Below are positions 41,243-49,697 of a DNA stretch of 64,000 bases, piece by piece (position 1 is the stretch's first letter; every line of letters begins with the position of its first letter). The translations under genes and the position numbers were made by a program. The stretch is taken from positions 62,001 through 126,000 of the forward strand of contig REAW01000010.1 of the NCBI GenBank assembly GCA_004293725.1, given 5' to 3'. The notes beneath the pieces were generated by a model, which worked only from the letters and a program-made list of their open reading frames with translations, was not told the origin of the DNA and made no database searches. The DNA comes from Curvibacter sp. GTDB lineage: Bacteria > Pseudomonadota > Gammaproteobacteria > Burkholderiales > Burkholderiaceae_C.

Positions 41243-41932
41243 CTAATCGATGGCGGTGGCGCGGCGGCTTGTTGAAGGCTTCTTGACCACACACGCCGCG
41301 CGCAAAAACTGGCCGGCCACAAAGATGTCGCGCTCTACCGCGCGGCGCACGGCGGCGCTGTCGCGCTTGAGCAGGGCTTGCACCAAGTCGTCGTGCGCGT
41401 CGTTGAGCACGGCGCTGGCATCCGGGGTGTCAAAAAGGCGGTTGGAGATGGGGCCGGCGCGCAGCCACAGGGTGTCTATCAGTTGAAACAGCAGGGACGA
41501 GCCTGCGGCCTTGTAGAGCAGCACATGGAAGTCTTCGTTGATGTCCAGGTAGCGCTTGGCATCACCCATCTGCAGGGCGGCGGCCATGTCAGCGCTCCAG
41601 CTTTGCAGCGTGGCAATCTGCGCGGCATCCAACCGCAGGCTGCCGCGCTCGGCGGCTTCGCCCTCCAGCATCATGCGCATCTGCAGCAGGTCATCAAATT
41701 CGGGCAACGAGAGTCGTGGCACGGTCATCCCGGCATTGGGCACATTGATGAGCGCTCCCTCGGCGGACAACCGCTGCAAAGCCGCGCGCACCGGCATTTG
41801 CCCCACGCCCATGTCGGCGGCTACGTTGCGGATCTTGAGCCGCTCGCCGGGCAGAAAGCGGCCCACCGTGATCCACTGCCGCAGCGTGGTGTAGGCGCGG
41901 TCTTGGTCGGTGCTGGTAGCTGGTGCCGTCAT
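41243..41932 (-). CDS. GntR-family (FCD) transcriptional regulator
   Basis: This 229-aa protein has an N-terminal winged helix (KIRNVAADMGVGQMPVRAALQRL) and a C-terminal FCD all-helical effector domain with metal-binding-type residues (DINEDFHVLLYKA and DAHDDLVQAL). The start overlaps the aminotransferase stop (ATGA), so it is the third gene of the operon with the glutamine-synthetase-like gene and probably autoregulates it. The palindrome at 44699 is a candidate operator. Confidence 0.9.
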   Translation of the reverse strand: MTAPATSTDQDRAYTTLRQWITVGRFLPGERLKIRNVAADMGVGQMPVRAALQRLSAEGALINVPNAGMTVPRLSLPEFDDLLQMRMMLEGEAAERGSLRLDAAQIATLQSWSADMAAALQMGDAKRYLDINEDFHVLLYKAAGSSLLFQLIDTLWLRAGPISNRLFDTPDASAVLNDAHDDLVQALLKRDSAAVRRAVERDIFVAGQFLRAACVVKKPSTSRRATAID

Positions 41933-43296
41933 GGCGAGATGGTGTCCTGCACAAAGCCATCCATTCCGGCCACCAGGCGGTCCACATCGTCGGCGGTGGT
42001 GTCGGGGCACACCAGCATCATGTTGTGAAACGGGGTGATCACCAGGCCCCGGTTCAGCAGGTAGAGGTGGATGTTTTGTTCCAGCGCCGGGTTCAAGATG
42101 CGGTCGGCCTCGCTGCCGTTGCGCGGCGGTGTGGGTGTGAACTGGAACTCGGTGCGCGCGCCCACTTGCGTTACGCACCAGCCCAAGTTGTGCCGCGCAA
42201 TCATGGCGCGCAGGCTTTCCGCCAAGCGGGTCGCCAGCGTGAACATGTGTGCGTAGGCCGCGTCGGTCATCACCTCCGCCAGGTTGGCGCGCATGGCAGC
42301 CATAGTGAGCAAGTTCGCGGTCAGCGTGGTGCCTATGCCGCTGTGGCCGGGCGGTGCGTTGCGCTTGGCGGCTTCCGCACGCGCGGCGGCCTCGGCGCTA
42401 AAGCCATACACCGCGCAGGGTACGCCACCTGCAATGGGTTTGCCCAGCACCAGCAAATCGGGCTGCAAGCCGTGGGCACGGGTGTAGCCGCCGGGGCCGG
42501 TGCTGATGGTGTGGGTTTCGTCGATCAGCAGCAGCGTGCCGTAGCGGCGGCACAGCGCCTGCGCCGCTTCCCAAAAGCCGGGCTCGGGCAGCACCATGCC
42601 AATGTTGGTCATGGCAGGCTCTGCCAGCAGGCAGGCTACCTGGCCGTCGGCCAGTGCAGCTTCCAGCGCGGCCAGGTCGTTGAATTCCACGCTGCGGGTG
42701 GTGCGGGTGATGTCCACCACCTGGCCCAGCAGGCTGTCGCGCGTGCGGGGCTGGCCGTCCACCAGGTCCACAAACACATCGTCCACGGTGCCGTGGTAGC
42801 AGCCATTGAAGATCAGCACCTGCGTGCGCGCCGTGAGCGCACGCGCCCAGCGGATGGCAAAGCGGTTGGCGTCAGACGCCGACAACGCAAACTGCCACAC
42901 CGGCAGCCCGAAGCGGCGAGCCAGCTCCTCGGCCACCCACACGCCGTCCTCACCGGGCAGCATGGTGGTAATGCCTTGCGCTCCTTGTGCCGCAATGGCG
43001 CGCGCCACAGCCGGCGGGCTGTGGCCAAACATGGCGCCCGTGTCACCCAGACAAAAGTCCACATAGTGGTGGCCATCGGCGTCGGTCAGCCGCGCGCCCT
43101 GCGCGTGGGCCAGATGCAGCGGGAAGGGGGTGGACCAGTCGCTCATCCAGTGCAGGGGCACGCCAAACATCAGGTGCTTGGCAGCCCGTTGCGACAGGGC
43201 GTGCGACGTGGTGTTGGCAGCCGCATAGGCGGCACGCTCGCGCTCGCGCACGGCGGTCAGGCGTTGGGGGTCCAGGTGGCGGTAAGGCAGGGTCAT
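41929..43296 (-). CDS. Class-III PLP-dependent aminotransferase
   Basis: This 455-aa fold-type I aminotransferase has the PLP motif GCYHGTVDDVF, the Asp in LLLIDETHTI and the Schiff-base Lys in LLVLGKPIAGG. It resembles glutamate-1-semialdehyde aminotransferase relatives that travel with glutamine-synthetase-like ligases. It lies 14 bp downstream of the glutamine-synthetase-like gene. Together they may catabolise a gamma-glutamylated amine, which is inference from similarity to the PuuA route. Confidence 0.9.
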   Translation of the reverse strand: MTLPYRHLDPQRLTAVRERERAAYAAANTTSHALSQRAAKHLMFGVPLHWMSDWSTPFPLHLAHAQGARLTDADGHHYVDFCLGDTGAMFGHSPPAVARAIAAQGAQGITTMLPGEDGVWVAEELARRFGLPVWQFALSASDANRFAIRWARALTARTQVLIFNGCYHGTVDDVFVDLVDGQPRTRDSLLGQVVDITRTTRSVEFNDLAALEAALADGQVACLLAEPAMTNIGMVLPEPGFWEAAQALCRRYGTLLLIDETHTISTGPGGYTRAHGLQPDLLVLGKPIAGGVPCAVYGFSAEAAARAEAAKRNAPPGHSGIGTTLTANLLTMAAMRANLAEVMTDAAYAHMFTLATRLAESLRAMIARHNLGWCVTQVGARTEFQFTPTPPRNGSEADRILNPALEQNIHLYLLNRGLVITPFHNMMLVCPDTTADDVDRLVAGMDGFVQDTISP

Positions 43297-43310
43297 GGCA
43301 AGGCTCCCGT

Positions 43311-44651
43311 TTACACCAGCAACAGCAGGTGTTCACGCTCCCAGGAGCTGATCACGCGGTTATAGGTGGCGTACTCCAGCTCTTTCACGGCGCAAAACGC
43401 GTCTACAAAACCAGAGCCCAGCACCTCGCGCATGGGCTCGCAGCTGCGCATGGAAGCAATCGCGTCTTCCAGATGGCGGGGCAGTTCGTGGCTTACGTTC
43501 CAGGCGCTGTCGGTGGTGGGGGCGCTGGGCTTCAGGCCCTCGGTCATGCCCAGGTAGCAGCAGGCCAGCGTGGCCGCCATGGCGAGGTAGGGGTTCACGT
43601 CCACGCCGGGCACCCGGTTTTCTACCCGGCGGTTGGCGGGGCTGGACTTGGGGATGCGGATGCCGCAGGTGCGGTTGTCATGCCCCCAACGCACATTGAT
43701 GGGCGCCGACATAAAGGGCGAGAGCCGCCGGTACGAATTCACATACGGCGCAAACATGGGCATGAGCTGCGGAATGTAGGCCTGCAGCCCCGCAATGCAC
43801 TGGCCGAACAGCGGGCTGGCCGAGCCATCGGGCAGGCTGAAAATGTTGTTGCCGTCCGCATCCAGAATGCTCTGGTGAATGTGCATGGCGCTGCCCGGCT
43901 CCTGCTCCATGGGCTTGGCCATGAAGGTGGCAAAAATGCCGTGGCGCAGCGCCGTCTCGCGCACCGTGCGCTTGAACAAAAACACCCGGTCCGCCAACTC
44001 CAGCGCATTGCCGTGGCTGAAGTTGATTTCCATCTGGCCGGGGCCGGCCTCGTGAATCAGGGTCTCCACGCCCAAGTTGTGCTGCTTGCAGAAACTGGAC
44101 AGCTCCATAAAGAAGGGGTCGAAGTCGTTGACCGCGTCAATGGAGTAGCTTTGCCGCCCGGCCTCGGGCTTGCCGGTGCGGCCCAGCGGCGGCTGTAGGG
44201 GCTCGTGCGGGTTTTGCTGGCGCGCCACCAGATAAAACTCCATCTCGGGGGCCACCACCGGCGACCAGCCGCGTGCCTCAAACTGTTTGAGCACGCGGCG
44301 CAACACGCCGCGCGGCGAAATCTGCACCGGGCTGCCGTCCCACTCCTGGCAGTCGTGGATCACCACCGCCACCGGCTCGGCCGCCCAGGGCACCACGCGA
44401 GCGGTGCTCACATCGGGCAGGCACACCATGTCGGGGTCTGTGTCGCCCACATAGGGGCCGTTGTCGGGCTGCTGGCCATTCACGGTGTTGAGCAGCACGC
44501 TCTTGGGAATGCGCATTTCCCCCGCTGCCAGAAACAGGTCGCGCGGCAGGATCTTGCCGCGCGCAATACCCGTCATGTCGGGGATGACGCACTCCACCTC
44601 GTGGATGCGGTGCTGGGTCAAGAAAGCTTCAATGGCGCTGGGGGTGGACAT
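43311..44651 (-). CDS. Glutamine synthetase family protein (gamma-glutamylpolyamine synthetase-like)
   Basis: This 446-aa protein has the two glutamine-synthetase domains. The N-terminal beta-grasp domain contains VECVIPDMTGIARGKILP. The catalytic domain contains EMEFYLV, GQMEINFSHG, SAMHIHQSI and NVRWGHDNRTCGIRIP. These keep the metal and ATP sites, but substrate-binding residues differ from GlnA. PuuA and related enzymes ligate glutamate to amines. It is the first gene of an operon with the aminotransferase and GntR regulator. Confidence 0.92.
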   Translation of the reverse strand: MSTPSAIEAFLTQHRIHEVECVIPDMTGIARGKILPRDLFLAAGEMRIPKSVLLNTVNGQQPDNGPYVGDTDPDMVCLPDVSTARVVPWAAEPVAVVIHDCQEWDGSPVQISPRGVLRRVLKQFEARGWSPVVAPEMEFYLVARQQNPHEPLQPPLGRTGKPEAGRQSYSIDAVNDFDPFFMELSSFCKQHNLGVETLIHEAGPGQMEINFSHGNALELADRVFLFKRTVRETALRHGIFATFMAKPMEQEPGSAMHIHQSILDADGNNIFSLPDGSASPLFGQCIAGLQAYIPQLMPMFAPYVNSYRRLSPFMSAPINVRWGHDNRTCGIRIPKSSPANRRVENRVPGVDVNPYLAMAATLACCYLGMTEGLKPSAPTTDSAWNVSHELPRHLEDAIASMRSCEPMREVLGSGFVDAFCAVKELEYATYNRVISSWEREHLLLLV

Positions 44652-44698
44652 GGGTGTGGCCGGGAGTGGAGATGGCCAAATTCTAGTGCGACTTCTAA

Positions 44699-44712
44699 TT
44701 TGTGATCACAAA
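44699..44712. promoter_or_regulatory. Palindromic candidate GntR operator upstream of the glutamine-synthetase-like operon
   Basis: TTTGTGATCACAAA is a perfect 14-bp palindrome 47 bp upstream of the start. A half-matching copy (TTTGTGATCGAAAA) lies about 51 bp further at 44750. Spacing of about five helical turns suits cooperative binding. Confidence 0.55.
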
Positions 44713-44884
44713 CCGAAGAAATTTATCGAAAAATACGAAATATGGCAGTTTTGTGATCGAAAAAAGCAAAAGCTAGTGCCCGCCCAGTGGCCAGCTAGAC
44801 GCCCATTCCCACTTCCTGTTTTGTTCCATGTCCCGGTTGCGGCGGTGGTGCACAAATGCGACGCATGGCGACCCGCTACCAACC

Positions 44885-45793
44885 TCAAGCAGCGGACAGT
44901 GCCAGGATTGCTGCGGCGCCGCAAAGGCATACCGCTAGATGCAGGGCGCTCCAGAGCAGGTAGCGTCGGCGCAAGGTGTGGGGTGCCAGGGGAGACAGAA
45001 GGAACAAGCGTCCGTCTTGCGGTGCACGCATGACGTGCACACCAGGCTGTGCGCGGATGTGGCGGTGCTCCTTTTCTACCGTGCGGGTTGCCAAGCGGCG
45101 GGCCAGCTCCCATTCCTGCACGTCAACCTGGCCATCGCGGTTGAGGTCAAAGCGGCGGCGCTGTTCAGTGCGGTCTTGCTTCCAGTTGGAGAGCAGGGCG
45201 TTGACATCTTCGCGCAGGCTCAAAACAGAGTGCGCTCCGCCCACCGTTGTGAAATCACCCAGTGCATAGAGGGTGCGTCCGCCGTGCAGGATTTCTTCCA
45301 CATGCTTGGTATGTTCTGCGTAGCGGGTGCTAACTTCTGCGCCCATGACCTCGGCATGGTCGGGGTCGACCGTGCAAGCACCACTGCCGTCGTGGAGGTC
45401 AAACGTGGCACTGCTGACGCCGCTTTCGACTTCGCGCCATTCCTTGGCGCTGCTTTCACGCTCAAACACGCGGTAGCGGTACCAGATGCAGGGCGTGTTA
45501 CTGAACGGGCTCACGATCAGGTCGGTGGTGGTGGCGCGCCCGTGCAGCTCTACATAGCCCTGGGCAGCAGAGGAAATGCGAGAGGTTGCGATGTTGGCAA
45601 TCGCGCGTGCGCGTCGCAACGCTGCACCCCAGGCCAGCAGGCCTACTATGCTGGCGGCAGCTAGCGTCCAGAGTTGTGCATGTCCTGGGCCGAATTGGAA
45701 AACGGCGCCAATCGCCCCCAAATAAATGGCGGCCAGCAACCCATCCACACTCTGGCTGCGCACCCAGCGCAGGCTCGCCAGTTCCAAACTCAC
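44885..45793 (-). CDS. GIDE-domain membrane protein with an EF-hand
   Basis: This 302-aa protein uses a GTG start. Two N-terminal transmembrane segments (SVDGLLAAIYLGAIGAVFQF, LWTLAAASIVGLLAWGAAL) precede a GIDE-like cytosolic domain (GYVELHGRATTTDLIVSPFS, CIWYRYRV, FDLHDGSGACTVDPDHAEVM). A single canonical EF-hand loop, DLNRDGQVDVQEWE, follows at about residue 215, and a C-terminal transmembrane helix closes it. GIDE is otherwise known from eukaryotic E3 ligases and various bacterial proteins. Ca2+-binding is expected from the loop. Its partner is probably LemA, encoded 31 bp away. Confidence 0.78.
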   Translation of the reverse strand: MSLELASLRWVRSQSVDGLLAAIYLGAIGAVFQFGPGHAQLWTLAAASIVGLLAWGAALRRARAIANIATSRISSAAQGYVELHGRATTTDLIVSPFSNTPCIWYRYRVFERESSAKEWREVESGVSSATFDLHDGSGACTVDPDHAEVMGAEVSTRYAEHTKHVEEILHGGRTLYALGDFTTVGGAHSVLSLREDVNALLSNWKQDRTEQRRRFDLNRDGQVDVQEWELARRLATRTVEKEHRHIRAQPGVHVMRAPQDGRLFLLSPLAPHTLRRRYLLWSALHLAVCLCGAAAILALSAA

Positions 45794-45824
45794 AGCGCGT
45801 CAGCGTTGGGTTTACCGTCTGCAA

Positions 45825-46391
45825 TCAGCTTTTAAAGCGCGCAGCCACGTCTACATCCTGCAGCTCTTCGGCAACAAATTTGAGCAATTCAAACCCCTTG
45901 AAGTTGAAAAACTTGGCAACCAGCACCCCGGGAAACTGCTCGATCCGCACGTTGTTGATGTTGACCGACTCGTTGTAAAACTCGCGGCGGTCTGCAATGT
46001 TGTTCTCCAGGCTGCTAATGCGCGACTGCAATTGCACAAACTGCTCACTGGCTTTCAGGTCCGGGTAGCTCTCGGCTAACGCGAATAGTTGCCCCAGGCC
46101 GCTGCGCAGTGCCGTCTCTGCCACGCCCAAGGCTCCTACGTTGTGCGCCTCGCGCGCCGACGACACCCGCGCACGGGCCTGGATTACCCGCTCCAGGGTC
46201 TCTTGCTCGTGCTGCATGTACTGTTTGCAGGTGTCGATCAGCTTGGGAAGCTCGTCGTGGCGCTGTTTGAGCAGCACATCAATATTGGCCCACGCTTTGG
46301 ACACTGCGTTCTTAACCTCTACCAGGCCGTTGTAGACGCTCACCAGGTAAAACAGGGCAACCGCAATCACGATCCAGAAAATGATGCTCAT
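45825..46391 (-). CDS. LemA family protein
   Basis: This 188-aa protein has an N-terminal signal-anchor (IIFWIVIAVALFYLVSVYNG) followed by the LemA core (VEVKNAVSKAWANIDVLLKQRHDELPKL, then RISSLENNIADRREFYNESVN), an all-helical membrane-anchored domain. LemA proteins are widespread and of unresolved function, often linked to membrane or envelope quality control. It precedes the GIDE gene on the same strand. Confidence 0.94.
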   Translation of the reverse strand: MSIIFWIVIAVALFYLVSVYNGLVEVKNAVSKAWANIDVLLKQRHDELPKLIDTCKQYMQHEQETLERVIQARARVSSAREAHNVGALGVAETALRSGLGQLFALAESYPDLKASEQFVQLQSRISSLENNIADRREFYNESVNINNVRIEQFPGVLVAKFFNFKGFELLKFVAEELQDVDVAARFKS

Positions 46392-46452
46392 GGCATTCCT
46401 CGCAACAAGGGTGGGGTTGGTCGCACTGTAAACCAGACGACAAGGCGCGGGC

Positions 46453-47265
46453 TTAAGCAGTACCGCGCTGTTTGAGATGCCGCTCAAGGCGGCGCAGCAG
46501 CAGCGACAGGGTAATGGTAAGCATCAGGTACAGCACCGCCACCACGTTGTAGGTTTCCACGGTCAGGAAGGAGCTGGACGCATACAGCTTGCCCAGCTGG
46601 GTGATGTCGCTCACGCCCAGCACCGATACCAGCGAAGAGTCTTTCACCATGGCAATGAAGTCATTGCCCAGCACTGGTAACACGCGGCGAAAGGCCTGAG
46701 GCCACACCACCAGCCGGAACGTGAGCCAGCGGTTCAGGCCGATAGCTTGGGCCGCTTCAATCTGCGCGCGTTCCACACTTTGCAAGCCCGCGCGGAACAC
46801 CTCGGCCAGAAAGGCGCTGTAGGCCAGCGCCAGCGCCACAATGCCGCGCACGGTGTTCGATACATCGCGCACCTGAATATCTGGCAGCCACTCTTTGGCG
46901 ATCCAGCCCTCACAAGCCCACTGGTACAGGTTCACCACCGCGGGCGCGCCCACAAAAGTCACATACAGCAAGATCACCAGCGCAGGCAGGCCGCGTATCA
47001 CCTCAATGTAGAAGCGCGCACTCTGGCGCAGCCACACCTGTTTGGAGCGGCTGGCCAGTGCCAGCAACAAACCGATGCTGGCGGCCAGCGTGAAGCTGAT
47101 GACCGCCACATAGACAGTGGTCCACAGACCTTCGGCCAGCGTCTGGAAGATGAAGGCATAGCGCCCGTCGGCAATGGCCAGCGCCACAAAAGCAGCGCTG
47201 ATCAGGCCCAGGGCGATCAGCCAGTACGGGCGCTCGGACGACTCCGAGTCAACAAGAATCTGCAC
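46453..47265 (-). CDS. Polar amino-acid ABC transporter permease
   Basis: This 270-aa protein uses a GTG start and has about five transmembrane helices in the HisM/GlnP pattern. The conserved EAA loop region is visible (FRAGLQSVERAQIEAAQAIGLNR). It is 16 bp from the substrate-binding gene. No ATPase gene is adjacent, so the transporter must use one encoded elsewhere or the operon has lost it. Confidence 0.9.
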   Translation of the reverse strand: MQILVDSESSERPYWLIALGLISAAFVALAIADGRYAFIFQTLAEGLWTTVYVAVISFTLAASIGLLLALASRSKQVWLRQSARFYIEVIRGLPALVILLYVTFVGAPAVVNLYQWACEGWIAKEWLPDIQVRDVSNTVRGIVALALAYSAFLAEVFRAGLQSVERAQIEAAQAIGLNRWLTFRLVVWPQAFRRVLPVLGNDFIAMVKDSSLVSVLGVSDITQLGKLYASSSFLTVETYNVVAVLYLMLTITLSLLLRRLERHLKQRGTA

Positions 47266-47281
47266 GAGGCAGCAATCTTGC

Positions 47282-48088
47282 TTATTGATTCAGTTTGTAG
47301 TCCACAAACCATTTCTGGTCGAACTTCTTGATCGTGCCGTCGGCCTTCATCTGCTTGAGCGCTGCATTCACAGGCTTCACCAGGTCCGAGCCCTTTTTGT
47401 AAATGAAGCCGAACTCTTCGCGCCCCATGGGCTTGCCCACCACCTTGTAGGTGTCGGGGAATGCCTTGACATAGCCTTGGGAAGAAACGCCATCGGTCAG
47501 CACGGTGTCCACGTCACCGGCTTTGAGCGCTTGCATGGACAGGCCGAAGGTCTCGTACAGCTTGATGCGTGGGTTCTTCTCGTTGCCGTCCAGCACTTCG
47601 TACACCGCGGTGTAGAAATTGGTGGTGCCACTTTGGGCGCCTACCAGCAGCTTGGCGTTGGCCTTGAAGGCCTTTGCATCGGTAAAGCGCTTCTCATTAG
47701 CGCGCACCATCATGAACTGCTCAGACACCATATAGGCGTCGGAAAAGTCCACCTGTTTCTTGCGGTCGTCCTTGATGGTGATGCCGTCCATGCCCACGTC
47801 GAACTGGCCTTTGCGCACGGCTTCGATCATGGTGTCCCAGCTGGTGAGCTTCCAGTCCACCTTGGCGTTGAGGCGCTTGGCAATCTCGTTGAACACGTCG
47901 TATTCCCAGCCCACGCTCTGGCCGGTTTTGGGGTCTTTGAAGTTCAGGGGCGGGTAGGCGTTTTCGGTCACGGCCACGATGGTGCGGCCCTTCAGGTCGG
48001 GCAGGGCTGCATCGGCTGCGTGCGCGGCGGAAACAGACAGAGCGGCCAGTACGGCACTGGCAATGACGAGGCGACGATGGATTGACAT
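47282..48088 (-). CDS. Amino-acid ABC transporter substrate-binding protein
   Basis: This 268-aa periplasmic binding protein has a signal peptide (VIASAVLAALSVSAAHA). The SBP_bac_3 core is clear (GRTIVAVTENAYPPLNFKDP, WEYDVFNEIAKRLN, DVGMDGITIKDDRKKQVDFS). It binds a polar amino acid, perhaps cystine or arginine-like, and hands it to the permease encoded next. Start chosen at 48088 so that the signal peptide is at the N-terminus. Confidence 0.92.
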   Translation of the reverse strand: MSIHRRLVIASAVLAALSVSAAHAADAALPDLKGRTIVAVTENAYPPLNFKDPKTGQSVGWEYDVFNEIAKRLNAKVDWKLTSWDTMIEAVRKGQFDVGMDGITIKDDRKKQVDFSDAYMVSEQFMMVRANEKRFTDAKAFKANAKLLVGAQSGTTNFYTAVYEVLDGNEKNPRIKLYETFGLSMQALKAGDVDTVLTDGVSSQGYVKAFPDTYKVVGKPMGREEFGFIYKKGSDLVKPVNAALKQMKADGTIKKFDQKWFVDYKLNQ

Positions 48089-48130
48089 GGCAAAGGCTCC
48101 AGTGAGTGCAAAAATACAGTATATGGGCAG

Positions 48131-48174
48131 TTGGCGCCCGTGGGATCTGCGCAAACAGCTACAAAACTTATAGC
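48131..48174 (-). repeat. Interspersed repeat copy 7, spanning the end of the glcD-like gene
   Basis: On the minus strand it reads GCTATAAGTTTTGTAGCTGT then TTGCGCAGATCCCACGGGCGCC, close to the other copies. It contains the TAA stop codon of the GlcD-like gene. Confidence 0.75.
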
Positions 48175-49589
48175 GAAAAAATCTTTCCGGGGTTCAGGAT
48201 GTTGTGCGGGTCCAGCGCCCGTTTGATGGTTCGCATCATGTCCACCGCACCGTTGCCAGTCTCTTCCACCAGAAAACCCTGTTTATGCAGGCCCACACCG
48301 TGTTCGCCGGTGCAAGTGCCGCCCAGCTGTAGAGCGCGCGATACCAATTGGTGGTTCAGCTTTTCGGCCAGTGCGCGCTCTGCCGGTATGGCTGGGTCAA
48401 TCAGGTATCCCATATGAAAGTTGCCGTCACCCACGTGCCCAACCAAAAAATAAGGCAAACCAGCTTCCTGTGCTTCCGTCACACTGTCCAGCAACGCATC
48501 TGCCAAATGGGAAATCGGCACGCAGGCGTCCGTGGTGATGGCTTTGCAGCCAGGGCGCGACTGCACACCTGCAAAGTAGGCGTTGTGCCGTGCGGTCCAA
48601 AGACGGGTGCGTTCTTCGGGGGTTTGCGCCCACTCGAATGCGGCGCCGCCAAATTCGGCGGCAATATCTTGCACCGTCTGTACTTGCTCCTTGACACCAT
48701 CGGGCGAACCGTGGAACTCCATCAACAGCATGGCGCCTTCGCGCAGGGTGAGCTTGGAGTGCGCGTTGACCATCCGGATAGTGTTGGCGTCCAGCAGTTC
48801 GCAGCGCGCAATCGGTATGCCCAATTGAATGATCTGGATGGTGGTGTTCACCGCATCGGCCAGGCTGTTGAACGAGCAGGTGGCTGCCATTACAGCCTCG
48901 GGCAAGGGGTAAAGCTTCACCGTGACTTCAGTGATCACGCCCAGCGTACCTTCACTACCGACCAATAGGCGTGTCAAGTCGTAGCCAGCGCTGCTTTTCT
49001 TGGCCCGCGTACCGGTGCGGATAATTTCTCCGCTCGCGGTTACCACTTCCAGCGCCAATACGTTTTCCCGCATGGTCCCGTAGCGCACGGCATTGGTACC
49101 GCTGGCCCGGGTGGCGCTCATGCCGCCAATCGTTGCATCGGCCCCCGGATCAATGGGAAAGAAGAGGCCTGTCGACTTGATCTCGTCATTGAGCTGCTTG
49201 CGTGTCACACCGGGCTGCACCGTGACCGTCAGGTCTTCGGCGTTGATCGCCAGGATTTGGTTCATGCGACTCACATCGAGGCTGAGGCCGCCTTGTACGG
49301 CCAGTAAATGCCCTTCCAATGAGGAACCCACGCCAAACGGAATCACCGGCACCCGGTACTGGGCAGCCAGCGCCACCGCATCACTGACATCTGCCGTGCT
49401 GTGGGCAAACACCACGGCGGCTGGCGGCGGAATATCAAACGCGGATTCGTCGCGCCCATGTTGCTCGCGCACCACCCATGCGGTGGAAAACTGCTCTCCA
49501 AACCGAGCGCCTAACGCTACCAAAAACTCCGCAGGAATGATGCGCTGCGTTACTTCCGGCAACGAGGGGGGGAGGTAAGGGGCGTTCAT
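48168..49589 (-). CDS. FAD-linked oxidase (GlcD/D-lactate dehydrogenase-like)
   Basis: This 473-aa protein has an N-terminal PCMH FAD-binding domain (VPVIPFGVGSSLEGHLLAVQ, GADATIGGMSATRASGTNAVRY) and a C-terminal FAD-oxidase domain with LVGHVGDGNFHMGYLIDP and CTGEHGVGLHKQG. Such enzymes oxidise D-2-hydroxy acids (D-lactate, glycolate). The particular substrate is uncertain. No glcE/glcF genes follow, and the binding-protein gene lies 79 bp downstream. Its last codons and stop come from a repeat copy. Confidence 0.93.
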   Translation of the reverse strand: MNAPYLPPSLPEVTQRIIPAEFLVALGARFGEQFSTAWVVREQHGRDESAFDIPPPAAVVFAHSTADVSDAVALAAQYRVPVIPFGVGSSLEGHLLAVQGGLSLDVSRMNQILAINAEDLTVTVQPGVTRKQLNDEIKSTGLFFPIDPGADATIGGMSATRASGTNAVRYGTMRENVLALEVVTASGEIIRTGTRAKKSSAGYDLTRLLVGSEGTLGVITEVTVKLYPLPEAVMAATCSFNSLADAVNTTIQIIQLGIPIARCELLDANTIRMVNAHSKLTLREGAMLLMEFHGSPDGVKEQVQTVQDIAAEFGGAAFEWAQTPEERTRLWTARHNAYFAGVQSRPGCKAITTDACVPISHLADALLDSVTEAQEAGLPYFLVGHVGDGNFHMGYLIDPAIPAERALAEKLNHQLVSRALQLGGTCTGEHGVGLHKQGFLVEETGNGAVDMMRTIKRALDPHNILNPGKIFSL

Positions 49590-49697
49590 GACAGGTCTCC
49601 GGTCGGGGTGTTACGAAACATGGATGTTTTCCATTCTATGAACAAGCGGTGTTTCGATGCCTGACGGAAAACTGGCAGCGAATTGGACGGTAAGTTT

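Noticed and set aside
41923-43365. 480-aa plus-strand ORF opposite the aminotransferase gene
   Set aside because: The PLP aminotransferase on the minus strand has all key motifs. This frame has none.
42987-44198. 403-aa plus-strand ORF opposite the glutamine-synthetase-like gene
   Set aside because: Antisense shadow with no recognisable domain.
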